A stretch of 64,000 bases of DNA from Treponema sp. (lineage in GTDB: Bacteria; Spirochaetota; Spirochaetia; Treponematales; Treponemataceae). Location of the stretch: contig JAFSJW010000031.1 in the NCBI GenBank assembly GCA_017449265.1, positions 1-64,000 of the forward strand, written 5' to 3'. Under the pieces are notes generated by a model, which searched no databases, was not told the origin of the DNA, and saw only the letters and a program-made list of their open reading frames with translations. Below, in pieces: positions 33,707-42,304 of the stretch. How positions within the stretch are numbered: the first letter of the stretch is position 1; each line of letters begins with the position of its first letter. The position numbers and the translations under genes are program-made.

Positions 33707-36262
33707 CTAAAACCCATAGTCGTCATCAGACTTTTTCTCTTTCTTGGGGCCGAACACTTCCGTCATAACTTCCATAGCGTGCCGCACCGGAATAAACTTG
33801 ATTCCCGACTTAACATGCTCAGGAATCTCGTCCAAATCACGCTCATTCGCTTTCGGAATGAAAATCGTTTTGATTCCGTTTCGTTTTGCAGCAACGGTCT
33901 TTTCGCGAAGACCGCCTATCGGCATGACATGACCTGTCAAATCAAGCTCCCCTGTCATAGCAACATGCGGCTTTAAGACTCGTTCCGTAAGAAGCGACAT
34001 AAATGTAGTTGCCATCGTAATTCCAGCAGAAGGTCCGTCCTTCGGAGTCGCGCCCTCAGGGATATGAAGATGAATCACATTCCTCTCGAACCACTCAGGC
34101 GACTTGATTTTTTTCTCAATCGCATACTGCTTGACCCAGTTCATCGCAATCTGAGCCGATTCCTTCATCACATCGCCCATCTGCCCCGTAAGCTGAAGGC
34201 CGCCTTTCTCGCTCGGGAAAGTTATAGCCTCAATCAAAAGAGTGTCACCGCCCATGCTAGTCCATGCAAGCCCAATACAAGTGCCAGGCTTGTCAGCCTT
34301 TTTGATTTCGCTCTCATCGAACACGGGCTTTCCGAGATACCTGTCCAAATCGCCCGCATCGATGAAAAACACCTGCTTTCTGAACTCATCCACAGCCCCG
34401 TCGCCCGACTCTTTCGTAATAGGGGAAAGTTTCTTTGAATCCGGAAGAATTCCTGTCAGGTTCTCCAGCGCAATTTTCCTGTGGATTTTGTCTATGCACT
34501 TCTCGTAGTGACGAACGCCCGCCTCGCGCGCGTATTCCTCTGAGATGCGCAAAAGCGCGCCTTTCGTATACCTCACTTGATTTTTCTCAAGTCCGTTCTT
34601 CTTTAGGTTTTTCGGAATCAGATATTTCCGCGCGATTTCGACTTTCTCCTGGTCAATATATCCTGAAAGCGATATTACCTCAGCCCTGTCAAGAAGCGGT
34701 CCCGGAATAGTGTCCAGAGAATTAGCCGTCAGAATAAAGAAAACATTCGACACATCAAAAGGAAGGTCAAGGTAAGTGTCCCTGAAACTCACATTCTGCT
34801 CTGGGTCAAGAACTTCAAGAAGGGCGGCGGCAGGATCTCCGCCCGAATAGCTCGCGCCCATCTTGTCAACCTCGTCAATCAAAAACACAGGAGAATTCGA
34901 CTTCGTTATCTTAAGCCCCTGAAGGATTTTTCCAGGGAGCGCGCCAACATAAGTCCGCCTGTGTCCTTTTATCTCAGACTCGTCCCTCATTCCGCCCACG
35001 CTGAAACGATAGAACGGTTTTCCCATTGCATCCGCTATAGAATGCCCGATTGAGGTTTTTCCAACTCCCGGCGGTCCCACAAGAATCATAATCGAACCTT
35101 TGGAATCATTTTTCAGCCTGCGAACAGCAAGGTACTCAAGAATGCGTTTCTTAACATCCTCAAGCCCGTAGTGGTCACGCTCAAGAACTTTGTAAGCGCG
35201 GGAAAGGTCATAGCTTTCCTTTTTCTCGCCCGAACGCCACGGAAGGCTTACCACAAGCTCCAGATAATTGCGCGAAACAAAATATTCGCTTGAATCCGGA
35301 TCCATCAGCTTGAATTTCTCAAGCTCGTTATCAAGGGCTTCTTTTATTTCTCCCTCAAATTTCAGCTCGTCTATCTTTGACTTGAATTTCTGGTAGTCGC
35401 TTCCGTCCTTGCCTACCCCAAGTTCCTCCTGAATTGTCTTAAGTTCCTCGCGCAAAAAGTACTCGCGCTGATTCTTCTCGACTTTCTCGTTCAGCTCGCT
35501 CTGGATTTTCTTCTGAATTCTGAAAAGCTCCTGCTCTTTTTTGATGTAGACAAGAACCTGCTCCATCCTCGTGCGCACATTCACAAGCTCCAGAACTTTC
35601 TGCTGCTCTGCTTTCTCTATGTTCAGGATTGACGCAATGAAATCCGCGATTTTTCCGGGATGGTCAATATTCACCATGTTGAGCCGCATTTCCTCAGAAA
35701 AAAGAGGATTGTTCTCGCTCACTTCCTTCATCTCGCTCACAAGCGCGCGCGTAAGAGCCTTGACTTCCTCTGTGTCGTCCTCCTCATCGTCAAGATAATC
35801 GGCAACGACGGCAATCGGGTCTGTCTTTTTGAGAGTCTTGCGAATCCTGAACCTTTTCACGGTTGAGATGAACACATTCAGTCCGCCGTCAGGAAGATTT
35901 ATTTTCTTTATGATTCTTGCCGCAGTTCCAACCTCGTACAAATCTGAGCAAGAAGGATGCTCCGTGTTCTCCTCGTTCTTCACAAGGACGATTCCGATGA
36001 ACCCGTTCTCGGTAAACGCTTTTTCAACGGCGCGCACATCCTCAGGCGCGCTTATCATAAGCGGCGTGAATATCCCCGGGAACATAGGTCGTCCCTCAAT
36101 CGGAATGACGAACAGCCTGTCGGGAAGAAGGCTCTCCACAGGAATTATCGAAGCGTCAAAAGGATTGAACGGAAGTTCTATTGATACTTTTCTTGAAGAA
36201 TTATCGTTTTCAGTTTTCTCGATTTCTTCATCATTGTCTTTTTCGTTGTTGTTATCGCTCAT
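33707..36262 (-). CDS. lon: ATP-dependent protease Lon
   Basis: 851 residues. The N-terminal substrate-binding domain (about 45-250) follows an Asn/Asp/Glu-rich start of about 35 residues. The AAA domain has GPPGVGKTSIGHSIADAMG near residue 400 and VFLIDEVDKMG. The C-terminal protease domain has the Ser of PKDGPSAGITMAT and the Lys of GGLREKTVAAKRNG, the catalytic dyad. It degrades misfolded and regulatory proteins in the cytoplasm. A TATATT box ends 7 bases before the ATG and there is no Shine-Dalgarno, which suggests a leaderless mRNA. No CIRCE element is visible. Confidence 0.98.
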   Translation of the reverse strand: MSDNNNEKDNDEEIEKTENDNSSRKVSIELPFNPFDASIIPVESLLPDRLFVIPIEGRPMFPGIFTPLMISAPEDVRAVEKAFTENGFIGIVLVKNEENTEHPSCSDLYEVGTAARIIKKINLPDGGLNVFISTVKRFRIRKTLKKTDPIAVVADYLDDEEDDTEEVKALTRALVSEMKEVSENNPLFSEEMRLNMVNIDHPGKIADFIASILNIEKAEQQKVLELVNVRTRMEQVLVYIKKEQELFRIQKKIQSELNEKVEKNQREYFLREELKTIQEELGVGKDGSDYQKFKSKIDELKFEGEIKEALDNELEKFKLMDPDSSEYFVSRNYLELVVSLPWRSGEKKESYDLSRAYKVLERDHYGLEDVKKRILEYLAVRRLKNDSKGSIMILVGPPGVGKTSIGHSIADAMGKPFYRFSVGGMRDESEIKGHRRTYVGALPGKILQGLKITKSNSPVFLIDEVDKMGASYSGGDPAAALLEVLDPEQNVSFRDTYLDLPFDVSNVFFILTANSLDTIPGPLLDRAEVISLSGYIDQEKVEIARKYLIPKNLKKNGLEKNQVRYTKGALLRISEEYAREAGVRHYEKCIDKIHRKIALENLTGILPDSKKLSPITKESGDGAVDEFRKQVFFIDAGDLDRYLGKPVFDESEIKKADKPGTCIGLAWTSMGGDTLLIEAITFPSEKGGLQLTGQMGDVMKESAQIAMNWVKQYAIEKKIKSPEWFERNVIHLHIPEGATPKDGPSAGITMATTFMSLLTERVLKPHVAMTGELDLTGHVMPIGGLREKTVAAKRNGIKTIFIPKANERDLDEIPEHVKSGIKFIPVRHAMEVMTEVFGPKKEKKSDDDYGF

Positions 36263-36554
36263 ACAATCTAATATAACGAAAAACAGGCAGAATCGGCAAA
36301 CTTTTCCAGTGCTTCCGCAAGTCTTTTTGCATTCTCCTCCGTCGCCATTTTAACGCCCGAAGGCTCGATTTTAGGCGAATTGCGACAATTTATACAGAAG
36401 CTGATGCAAAACGCGCTTTAGAAAACGCTGAGGCTGAATTATATCGAAAGCACAAGTTATAATAATTAGCTGTCACTTTTAAGAAAAACCAGAACCTTTT
36501 AATCCGCTCACGCAGGCATTTCAGGATTTATACTACAATTCATGTATATTAACT
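36263..36554. other. Intergenic region with possible gene remnant
   Basis: 292 bases. Besides the lon promoter it has a plus-strand stretch (about 36382-36465) readable as RIATIYTEADAKRALENAEA then ELYRKHKL and two stops, without an upstream start. It looks like the C-terminal remnant of a lost gene. A 26-codon minus-strand ORF (36268-36348, MATEENAKRLAEALEKFADS...) also exists but overlaps the lon promoter. Neither is convincing as a live gene. Confidence 0.4.
36270..36299 (-). promoter_or_regulatory. lon promoter, -10 box 7 bases before the ATG
   Basis: Minus strand TTGCCG (36294-36299), an 18-base spacer and TATATT (36270-36275), then AGATTGT and the ATG at 36262. The spacing places the first transcribed base on or next to the A of the ATG. 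Confidence 0.55.
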
Positions 36555-37004
36555 ATGACTTCTCTGAATTTTGCATTGGCTTATTCACTTCAAAGATTTG
36601 AAAAGCCTAAGACAAAAGAAGAGCAGGATTCATTCTTAAAAAAATATTTTCTAAGATTCGATGAATCTGACAGCAGTGTAATCAGCAGCATGAATACATT
36701 CAGTGAGGAATTCAAAAAAAGCGTACTTTCCAAAGAAGAAGTCCAATTTATAAATTCCTATTTTCTGTCTCTCTGCAAGAATTTCATTGGATTCATCTGT
36801 ATGTTCGATGACAATAAAGACCATTTTTCAGAAGAAGTACGGGAAAAACTGGGTTTCTATTACGACAAAATGAAACTGTTTTTCAATGAGCTTTGGAAGA
36901 TGGTTGACGAACATAATGCAAAAAATCCTGACAAAAAGCTTATGACCGTTTCAGAAGCCATCGAAAATTATGTAAAGCCCATAAACAGTTCTTTCGATGA
37001 CTAG
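36555..37004 (+). CDS. Orphan protein of unknown function, AT-rich
   Basis: 149 residues, starting MTSLNFALAYSLQRFEKPKT. It is mainly helical and charged (SEEFKKSVLSKEEVQFINSY, FSEEVREKLGFYYDKMKLFF, NELWKMVDEHNAKNPDKKL), with no signal peptide, membrane segment or domain I recognise. Base composition is clearly more AT-rich than neighbours, and it is alone on the plus strand between two minus-strand housekeeping genes next to a gene remnant. This suggests a recently acquired gene. Codon use and length make a real gene likely. Confidence 0.65.
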   Translation: MTSLNFALAYSLQRFEKPKTKEEQDSFLKKYFLRFDESDSSVISSMNTFSEEFKKSVLSKEEVQFINSYFLSLCKNFIGFICMFDDNKDHFSEEVREKLGFYYDKMKLFFNELWKMVDEHNAKNPDKKLMTVSEAIENYVKPINSSFDD

Positions 37005-37041
37005 GGGCGCACTTCGGCTCCGCCCTGTGCCCTATCCCGCC

Positions 37042-38454
37042 TCAGAACTCAGCCGGGCAGAAAAATTCCAGCCGCTCGCCGCTGTTCGGGTGCGCAAAAG
37101 AAATCCGCTGCGCATGAAGCATAAGCCGCTCGCCCTCCGCGCAAGAGCCGTAGAGCGTGTCGCCCACAATCGGAACGCCGAATCCGTGGCTGTCGCTTGA
37201 CGCAAGGCGCAGCTGGTGAGTGCGCCCAGTGTGCGGCTTAAAAAGAACCCGGGTCACATTCCTGACAGAGCCATCGGGGGCAGTATACCGCTCCACGCCC
37301 AGAACCTGCCACTCGGTCACAGCTTTTTTTCCATGCTCACTGTCCCAAATCTGGTGCGGGCGGTTATCCACATCAAGTCGGAAGTACAGCTCCATTACGC
37401 CGTGCATCTCGATTTTCATTTTAGGAAGGTTTCCGTCCAAAAGGGCAACATATTCTTTCTTTACCCTGCCCTCCTCAAACTGCCTGTTCAAATTGCGGTG
37501 CGCCTCTTTTGTAAACGCAAGAACCATAATCCCGCTTGTCTCCATGTCAAGGCGATGAACGGCCGGCTGCTCTATGCACGACGGAAAAAGCCGTCTTACT
37601 CTGGCAACCACGCAATCCTGCTTGTCAGGACCGCGCCCAGGTACGGAAAGAAGGCCAGACTCTTTATCCACGACGATTATATGCTCGTCGCGGTACAAGA
37701 TTTTTATTCCGAGCATAGAAGGAAGCACAATCGCGCACCGCGCATCGCACGGCGGAACAAGGCAAAGCGGTTCCACCGGCACTTGCGAACCAAGCCTTGT
37801 TTCGGCAAGAGAAAGCGGGCGAAGTCCGTTCCTGAACGCAAAGTCAAAAAGCCGTGGGGCAGTACAATCCCCGGTTCCAGTGGGAGGTAGCTTTCCTCTA
37901 TTGTACGAACGACAAATTTCAGAAATCGTCCTAGTCTTTCCGTCTATGCAAAAAAATTCGTACAATTCAAGAACTTTCCTAAGCGACTGGTCGCAAAGAT
38001 TCCGGCGTTTTTCCTCAAGCAAGGTGAACTCAGAATCAATTTCTGAAAGTGATTTTTTTCCACAATCCGTTGATTCATTTAATAGAAGATTTTTTGATTT
38101 CAGTTCTTTCAGCTCATTAAGCCGTTCGGTAAGCCGATGAATCTCATCGTCATTTTTTGAAAGAGCCCCGGCGATTTTATCCGCACTAACGACAGGCGGA
38201 ACAATCAAAATCTGAATTTGGCTTTTTTCTCCGCCACTGAAAGAAAGAGACCATGCGTTCCCAGAAACAGCGGCAAGGCGCACTTCGGTCCCGCCCGAAT
38301 CCTCGCAGACAAGAACGCCCAGCATTACAGAAAGATTTTTCCGCTCCTCGCTGGGTCGTGCCTTGCGACGCAGAAAAATCTTTCCTGCAGAAAGCCCTTT
38401 CAGAATCTCCGCAAGCACGGAAGCTGCTTTTTCCTCTGGAAACGGCGGGAACAT
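37042..38454 (-). CDS. RluA-family pseudouridine synthase with long N-terminal extension
   Basis: 470 residues, about 250 of them before the catalytic domain. The N-terminal part has a beta-rich stretch, a coiled coil (about 105-165; KNDDEIHRLTERLNELKELK) and the block CTAPRLFDFAFRNGLRPLSLAE-RLG that also occurs in long RluA homologues of other phyla. The catalytic domain (about 255-470) has VVDKESGLLSVPGRG, the Asp-containing AVHRLDMETSGIMVLAFT, and HTGRTHQLRL. It makes pseudouridine in rRNA or tRNA; the target base is not clear. There is no S4 domain. It ends 3 bases from lysC. Confidence 0.9.
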   Translation of the reverse strand: MFPPFPEEKAASVLAEILKGLSAGKIFLRRKARPSEERKNLSVMLGVLVCEDSGGTEVRLAAVSGNAWSLSFSGGEKSQIQILIVPPVVSADKIAGALSKNDDEIHRLTERLNELKELKSKNLLLNESTDCGKKSLSEIDSEFTLLEEKRRNLCDQSLRKVLELYEFFCIDGKTRTISEICRSYNRGKLPPTGTGDCTAPRLFDFAFRNGLRPLSLAETRLGSQVPVEPLCLVPPCDARCAIVLPSMLGIKILYRDEHIIVVDKESGLLSVPGRGPDKQDCVVARVRRLFPSCIEQPAVHRLDMETSGIMVLAFTKEAHRNLNRQFEEGRVKKEYVALLDGNLPKMKIEMHGVMELYFRLDVDNRPHQIWDSEHGKKAVTEWQVLGVERYTAPDGSVRNVTRVLFKPHTGRTHQLRLASSDSHGFGVPIVGDTLYGSCAEGERLMLHAQRISFAHPNSGERLEFFCPAEF

Positions 38455-38457
38455 GGG

Positions 38458-39780
38458 TTAGAAAAGAGCCGAGTGAAGAATCTGAACGACTTTGTTCGTT
38501 TCGTCCTCATCAACGAGCATACTGATATTCACTTTGCTCGCGCCCTGAGAAATCATCTGGACATTTACGCCTTCCTTTGAAAGCGCGCTGAATGCATCGG
38601 AAAGAATTGAGCTTGAGTGGCTTGCGTCGCAGATAAGCGTAACGATTGACTTGGATGTTTTCACATTAACATCGGCAACGCGCTCCAAATCATCGATAAG
38701 ACCGGAAAGGTCTGCCTTAGTGTTCACTGTAAGAGATACTGAAACTTCCGAAGTTGCAATTACATCAATCGAAATGTTCCATTTGAGGAACTGATTGAAA
38801 ATATGCGCAAGGAAGCCTGCCGCGCCGAACATTCCAGATGACTGTATATCAATCAGAGTGACATTCTTTACGCAAGTGATTGCAGTAACGCGCGGCGTTG
38901 CGCCAGAGTGCTTTTCCACAATGACAGTACCAGGACTGTCGATATTGTACGAGTTCTTCACGCGCACCGTAGTTCCTGTCTTACGGCACGGAATCATGCT
39001 CCTTGGGTGAAGAACCTGACTTCCGAACATGGCAAGCTCCTGGGCCTCCTCGTAAGTGACCTCAGGAACAGTCTTCGCCTCTTTTACAACGCGCGGGTCA
39101 GTAGTAAGGATTCCGTCAACATCTTTCCATGTCTGGATTTCTTCTGCGTCCGTCGCCGCGCCAATCATAGTAGCGGACAAATCGCTTCCGCCGCGTCCGA
39201 GCGTCGTTATGATTCCGTTCTTGTCTTTGGCGATAAAACCTGTAACAATCGGAATTTCTTTCGTTTTTCCGCTCTTGTAAGACTCCAGGGCTTTAGGAAT
39301 ATTCTCCCAAACATCGTCCAAAAGCTCCGCGCTCATGTAATTTGAGTCTGAAACCATACCGATGTCCCAGGCATCGTAAAATTTCGCTCCCGTACCAATC
39401 TTTGAAAGATAAGCCGCCATCATGCGGACCGACATTCTCTCGCCGAAAGAAACAAGGTAGTCCCGGGTGCGCTTAGTAAGCTCGTGGAGCATTTTGATTC
39501 CAGTAAGCAGAGTCTTAAGCTCTTCAAGAAGCTCCTGAATAGCAGGCACTTCGATTCCAAGCTCTTTTGCCGTATCAATATGCAGCTTCTCAACCTTAGC
39601 GATGTCAACAGTTCCGTTCACGGCAAGTTCTGCCGCCTCAAGAAGATGATCAGTCGTATCGCCCATCGCGCTCAATACGACAACGGGTCTTTTCTGAGCG
39701 AAGTTCTGGATTATTGAAGCGACATGCTTTATTCTTTCTGCATTTGCGACACTTGAGCCGCCGAATTTCATTACAATCAT
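38458..39780 (-). CDS. lysC: Aspartate kinase
   Basis: 440 residues from MIVMKFGGSSVANAERI; the ATG has AGGA at a normal distance, while the ORF's earlier start at 39870 has no support. It phosphorylates aspartate as the first step to lysine, threonine, methionine and diaminopimelate. Kinase motifs: KFGGSSV, FGERMSVRMMAAYL, TLGRGGSDLSATMIG. Two ACT domains (about 295-440) suggest feedback control. It is monofunctional, with no homoserine dehydrogenase domain. It is downstream of the LysM gene, separated by a hairpin (39805-39825). Confidence 0.95.
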   Translation of the reverse strand: MIVMKFGGSSVANAERIKHVASIIQNFAQKRPVVVLSAMGDTTDHLLEAAELAVNGTVDIAKVEKLHIDTAKELGIEVPAIQELLEELKTLLTGIKMLHELTKRTRDYLVSFGERMSVRMMAAYLSKIGTGAKFYDAWDIGMVSDSNYMSAELLDDVWENIPKALESYKSGKTKEIPIVTGFIAKDKNGIITTLGRGGSDLSATMIGAATDAEEIQTWKDVDGILTTDPRVVKEAKTVPEVTYEEAQELAMFGSQVLHPRSMIPCRKTGTTVRVKNSYNIDSPGTVIVEKHSGATPRVTAITCVKNVTLIDIQSSGMFGAAGFLAHIFNQFLKWNISIDVIATSEVSVSLTVNTKADLSGLIDDLERVADVNVKTSKSIVTLICDASHSSSILSDAFSALSKEGVNVQMISQGASKVNISMLVDEDETNKVVQILHSALF

Positions 39781-39804
39781 GATTTTTTCCTTTATAGACA
39801 GAAC

Positions 39805-39825
39805 AAGGGGCAACTGCCCCTTTTT
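39805..39825. terminator. GC-rich hairpin between the LysM gene and lysC
   Basis: AAGGGGCA / TGCCCCTT with a 2-base centre and five T on the plus strand. The genes on both sides read on the minus strand, where the T-run is short (TTGTT), so it is a weak terminator or attenuator in the lysC leader. I saw no lysine riboswitch. Confidence 0.45.
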
Positions 39826-39866
39826 AGAGTTTACTATATTTTGGATTTTCGCCTTTTTATTGTCAA

Positions 39867-40886
39867 TCACCCGCGGGGAGCTTTCGCAGGGTCAATGGGG
39901 TTTCCGTTCTGGAACACCATGAGCGAAATCTGCGGCTGCCTTGAATATGTATCAAGCCCAGCCGTTCCGATTTTAGAACCGGTCCTGACATACGAACCTT
40001 TGTCCGCAAGTACAGTACCAAGCCCCGTGTACGCATAGATATGCCCGGTCTTGCTCTGGATGAACACAACATTCCCGAACCCCCTGTATGAGCCTGAGAA
40101 AAGAACAGTTCCGTCCATTATGGCAGTAACAGCTTCATCTGATTTCGCACTCAGATTCACGCCGCTGACTTTTCCGCTCACATAAGTCACATTCGTAGCC
40201 CGCACAGGCCAGACAAGGGACGCGTCCCCTTTTTTCCCGGAGTATGTGCGCGGGTCGTTCTCGCCAAGATCAGGTGTTTTTGCGGCGACTTTCAGCTTCT
40301 GACCAATTTTCAGAGAACTTGTTTTTTCCGTCAGATTGTTCATCGCCATAATCTCAGAATATGTAAGCCCAAAATCACGGGCGATTGAAAGAAGGCTGTC
40401 TCCTTTCTGAACGACATACACACCGTCGGAGTCTGCGCCGCGAACCGTGGGCGACGGCGCGGAAGAAGAAGTCTTTGATGACGGAACAGTACCTGACGGG
40501 CTTTTTACTTTGACTTTCTGCCCGATTTTGAGCGCAGTTTTCTCCGTGGCATTGTTCAATGAAAGAAGCTCTGAGACAGAAATAGAGTTACTTCTGGCGA
40601 TTGCGTACCAAGTATCTCCCTTTTTGACCGTATAAGTTCCGTCAGATGCGGCAACCGATACAGAAGGAGCAGTCTCGGAAGGCGTATCAGGAATTTTCAG
40701 CACCTGCCCGGTCTTAAGGTTGTTCCCAGAAAGAGAGTTTGCCTTTTTTATCATATCAACAGATGTGCCGTACATTCTGCTTATAGAATAAAGAGTCTCG
40801 TCTTTTTTTACGGTATGAACCGTTTCCGCAAAGATAACACCCGAAAAAAAGAAAAAAATCAATACTTTAAAAAAATGGCACTTCAT
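39867..40886 (-). CDS. LysM protein with degenerate M23 (LytM-like) domain
   Basis: 339 residues. Signal peptide (IFFFFSGVIFAETVH), then three LysM domains (about 21-66, 83-126, 150-195; VKKDETLYSISRMYGTS, VKKGDTWYAIARSNSIS, VQKGDSLLSIARDFGLT), then a C-terminal domain with the M23 fold pattern (DEAVTAIMDGTVLFSGSYRG, FGNVVFIQSKTGHIYAYTGL, VRTGSKIGTAGLD). The zinc ligands are missing: no H-x3-D at GVNLSAK and PQISLMVF in place of HLHFE. It is probably a non-catalytic peptidoglycan-binding protein that activates or positions an amidase, as EnvC and NlpD do (inference). Confidence 0.9.
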   Translation of the reverse strand: MKCHFFKVLIFFFFSGVIFAETVHTVKKDETLYSISRMYGTSVDMIKKANSLSGNNLKTGQVLKIPDTPSETAPSVSVAASDGTYTVKKGDTWYAIARSNSISVSELLSLNNATEKTALKIGQKVKVKSPSGTVPSSKTSSSAPSPTVRGADSDGVYVVQKGDSLLSIARDFGLTYSEIMAMNNLTEKTSSLKIGQKLKVAAKTPDLGENDPRTYSGKKGDASLVWPVRATNVTYVSGKVSGVNLSAKSDEAVTAIMDGTVLFSGSYRGFGNVVFIQSKTGHIYAYTGLGTVLADKGSYVRTGSKIGTAGLDTYSRQPQISLMVFQNGNPIDPAKAPRG

Positions 40887-41011
40887 ATATCATGTTTATC
40901 GGCAGGATTTGCGAAAAAAAACAGTCGTCAGATTTCGCGAACAAAAGCCACGCAAGCACCATAAACAAAAGACACATTCCTTATTATGATTTTTTTCTTT
41001 ATAATTCCAGT

Positions 41012-42304
41012 ATGAAAAAATCAGTTTTCATCATCATTCTTTCTCTCATGCTCTTTTCATGCAAAGAAAAAAAAGATTTGCATGAAAAGAATTCCGCCGT
41101 AACACAGAACACACCAGAAAGTACGGAAAAAATGCAAGAGAACGCCATAAAAGAATTCGTCCGCTCTCTCAGCGATGACGAAAAAATATCTCAAATTTTC
41201 CTCGTGAATATTGACGGAAACAAAAAATTCCATGCGGTAGAAAAAACTGACGGAGGAAAACCGCTTGTTCCTGGCGGCTGCCTCCTTTTCTCCTACAACA
41301 TAGCCGGAACGCCGGAAGAAACTGCCGCCTTCATATCATCAATCAGGGATTTCTATGCCGAAAACAAAAGCGTTCCTCCGTACATCGCCATAGACCAGGA
41401 AGGCGGCGATGTGAACAGGCTCAGGAAGATGACGAGCCGCCTTGACTCCCAAAAATGGGTGGCGGAACATTTTGACACGAATCATGCGCGCCAGCTTTAC
41501 TCAGCGCAAGCGGAGCAGCTTAGACTTCTGGGAATCAACATGAATCTAGCTCCAGTCGTGGAGATTGAAAACGACTCGAACTCAGCGTTTCTTGGAACAA
41601 GGTCATTCGGCGGAGCAGAAAAAACGCTCGCATACGCGCCAGAAGAAATCTGCGGGTACGAAGAACATTCTGTCGCCACTGTACTAAAGCATTTTCCGGG
41701 GAATTCAAGCACGGATCCGCACACGGGACTTCCTGAAATCAAAACGACTAAAACAGAGCTTGAGGAAAAATACATTCTTCCGTTCAGGAAACTTCTTGCG
41801 CAAAGCTCGGCAGTTCTTATGAGCCACGCGATTATCAAAGTCACTGATGATGACGCGCCTTCTGCGGAAAAATCCGCCCCAGCCTGTCTTTCACGGTTCT
41901 GGGTCACGGAAAAAGTGCGTTCTGAACTTGGGTTCAATGGGCTTATCCTGTCGGACGATATTTTCATGGGTGCGCTCTCAAAAAACGGATTTCCGCCTGA
42001 AAAAGCAGCCGTTCAGGCACTTGAGGCAGGAATAGACATAATCATGCTCTCTGAGAAAAAATTCGGGAGAGTAGCGAAATTCCTTCTTGAAAAAGCCTCT
42101 TCGGACGAGCAGTTCGGAAAAATCATTGATAAAGCAGCGGAAAATGTCATAAAATACAAGATTAAGGCAGGTATTCTTATTCTGGACAAAGAAAAGAACG
42201 ATTTGGAAAATCCCCAAATTTTTGCCCGCGAAGGAAAAAAGAGCGTGTTCACAAAAGACGAATTTACTTCCGCATACAAAAAAGGAACGGAGCTTTACGA
42301 ATGA
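41012..42304 (+). CDS. Lipoprotein, glycoside hydrolase family 3 (NagZ-like beta-N-acetylhexosaminidase)
   Basis: 430 residues from MKKSVFIIILSLMLFSCKEK; the lipobox LFSC makes it a lipoprotein. I rejected the upstream ORF start at 40892 because the signal peptide begins here. GH3 N-terminal domain: PPYIAIDQEGGDVNRLRKMT, NMNLAPVVEIENDSNSAFLG, and the NagZ loop KHFPGNSSTDPHTGLPEI, containing the Asp-His acid/base pair. The nucleophile Asp is in LILSDDIFMGAL. It probably removes N-acetylglucosamine from peptidoglycan fragments, but in the periplasm rather than the cytosol as in E. coli. Its stop overlaps the next start (ATGA). Confidence 0.9.
   Translation: MKKSVFIIILSLMLFSCKEKKDLHEKNSAVTQNTPESTEKMQENAIKEFVRSLSDDEKISQIFLVNIDGNKKFHAVEKTDGGKPLVPGGCLLFSYNIAGTPEETAAFISSIRDFYAENKSVPPYIAIDQEGGDVNRLRKMTSRLDSQKWVAEHFDTNHARQLYSAQAEQLRLLGINMNLAPVVEIENDSNSAFLGTRSFGGAEKTLAYAPEEICGYEEHSVATVLKHFPGNSSTDPHTGLPEIKTTKTELEEKYILPFRKLLAQSSAVLMSHAIIKVTDDDAPSAEKSAPACLSRFWVTEKVRSELGFNGLILSDDIFMGALSKNGFPPEKAAVQALEAGIDIIMLSEKKFGRVAKFLLEKASSDEQFGKIIDKAAENVIKYKIKAGILILDKEKNDLENPQIFAREGKKSVFTKDEFTSAYKKGTELYE

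Noticed and set aside
36263-36310. CIRCE/HrcA element before lon
   Set aside because: No TTAGCACTC-N9-GAGTGCTAA pattern is present in the lon upstream region.
36268-36348. 26-codon minus-strand ORF between lon and the orphan gene
   Set aside because: It looks like a small helical peptide but covers the lon -10 and -35 boxes and has no clear ribosome-binding site; too short to support.
37216-37890. Plus-strand ORF of 224 codons opposite the RluA-type gene
   Set aside because: Composition (Arg, His, Pro, Lys) is that of a reverse-complement frame; no motif.
39781-39866. Possible lysine riboswitch before lysC
   Set aside because: The leader is under 90 bases and has one simple hairpin; a lysine riboswitch needs about 170 bases with a five-way junction.
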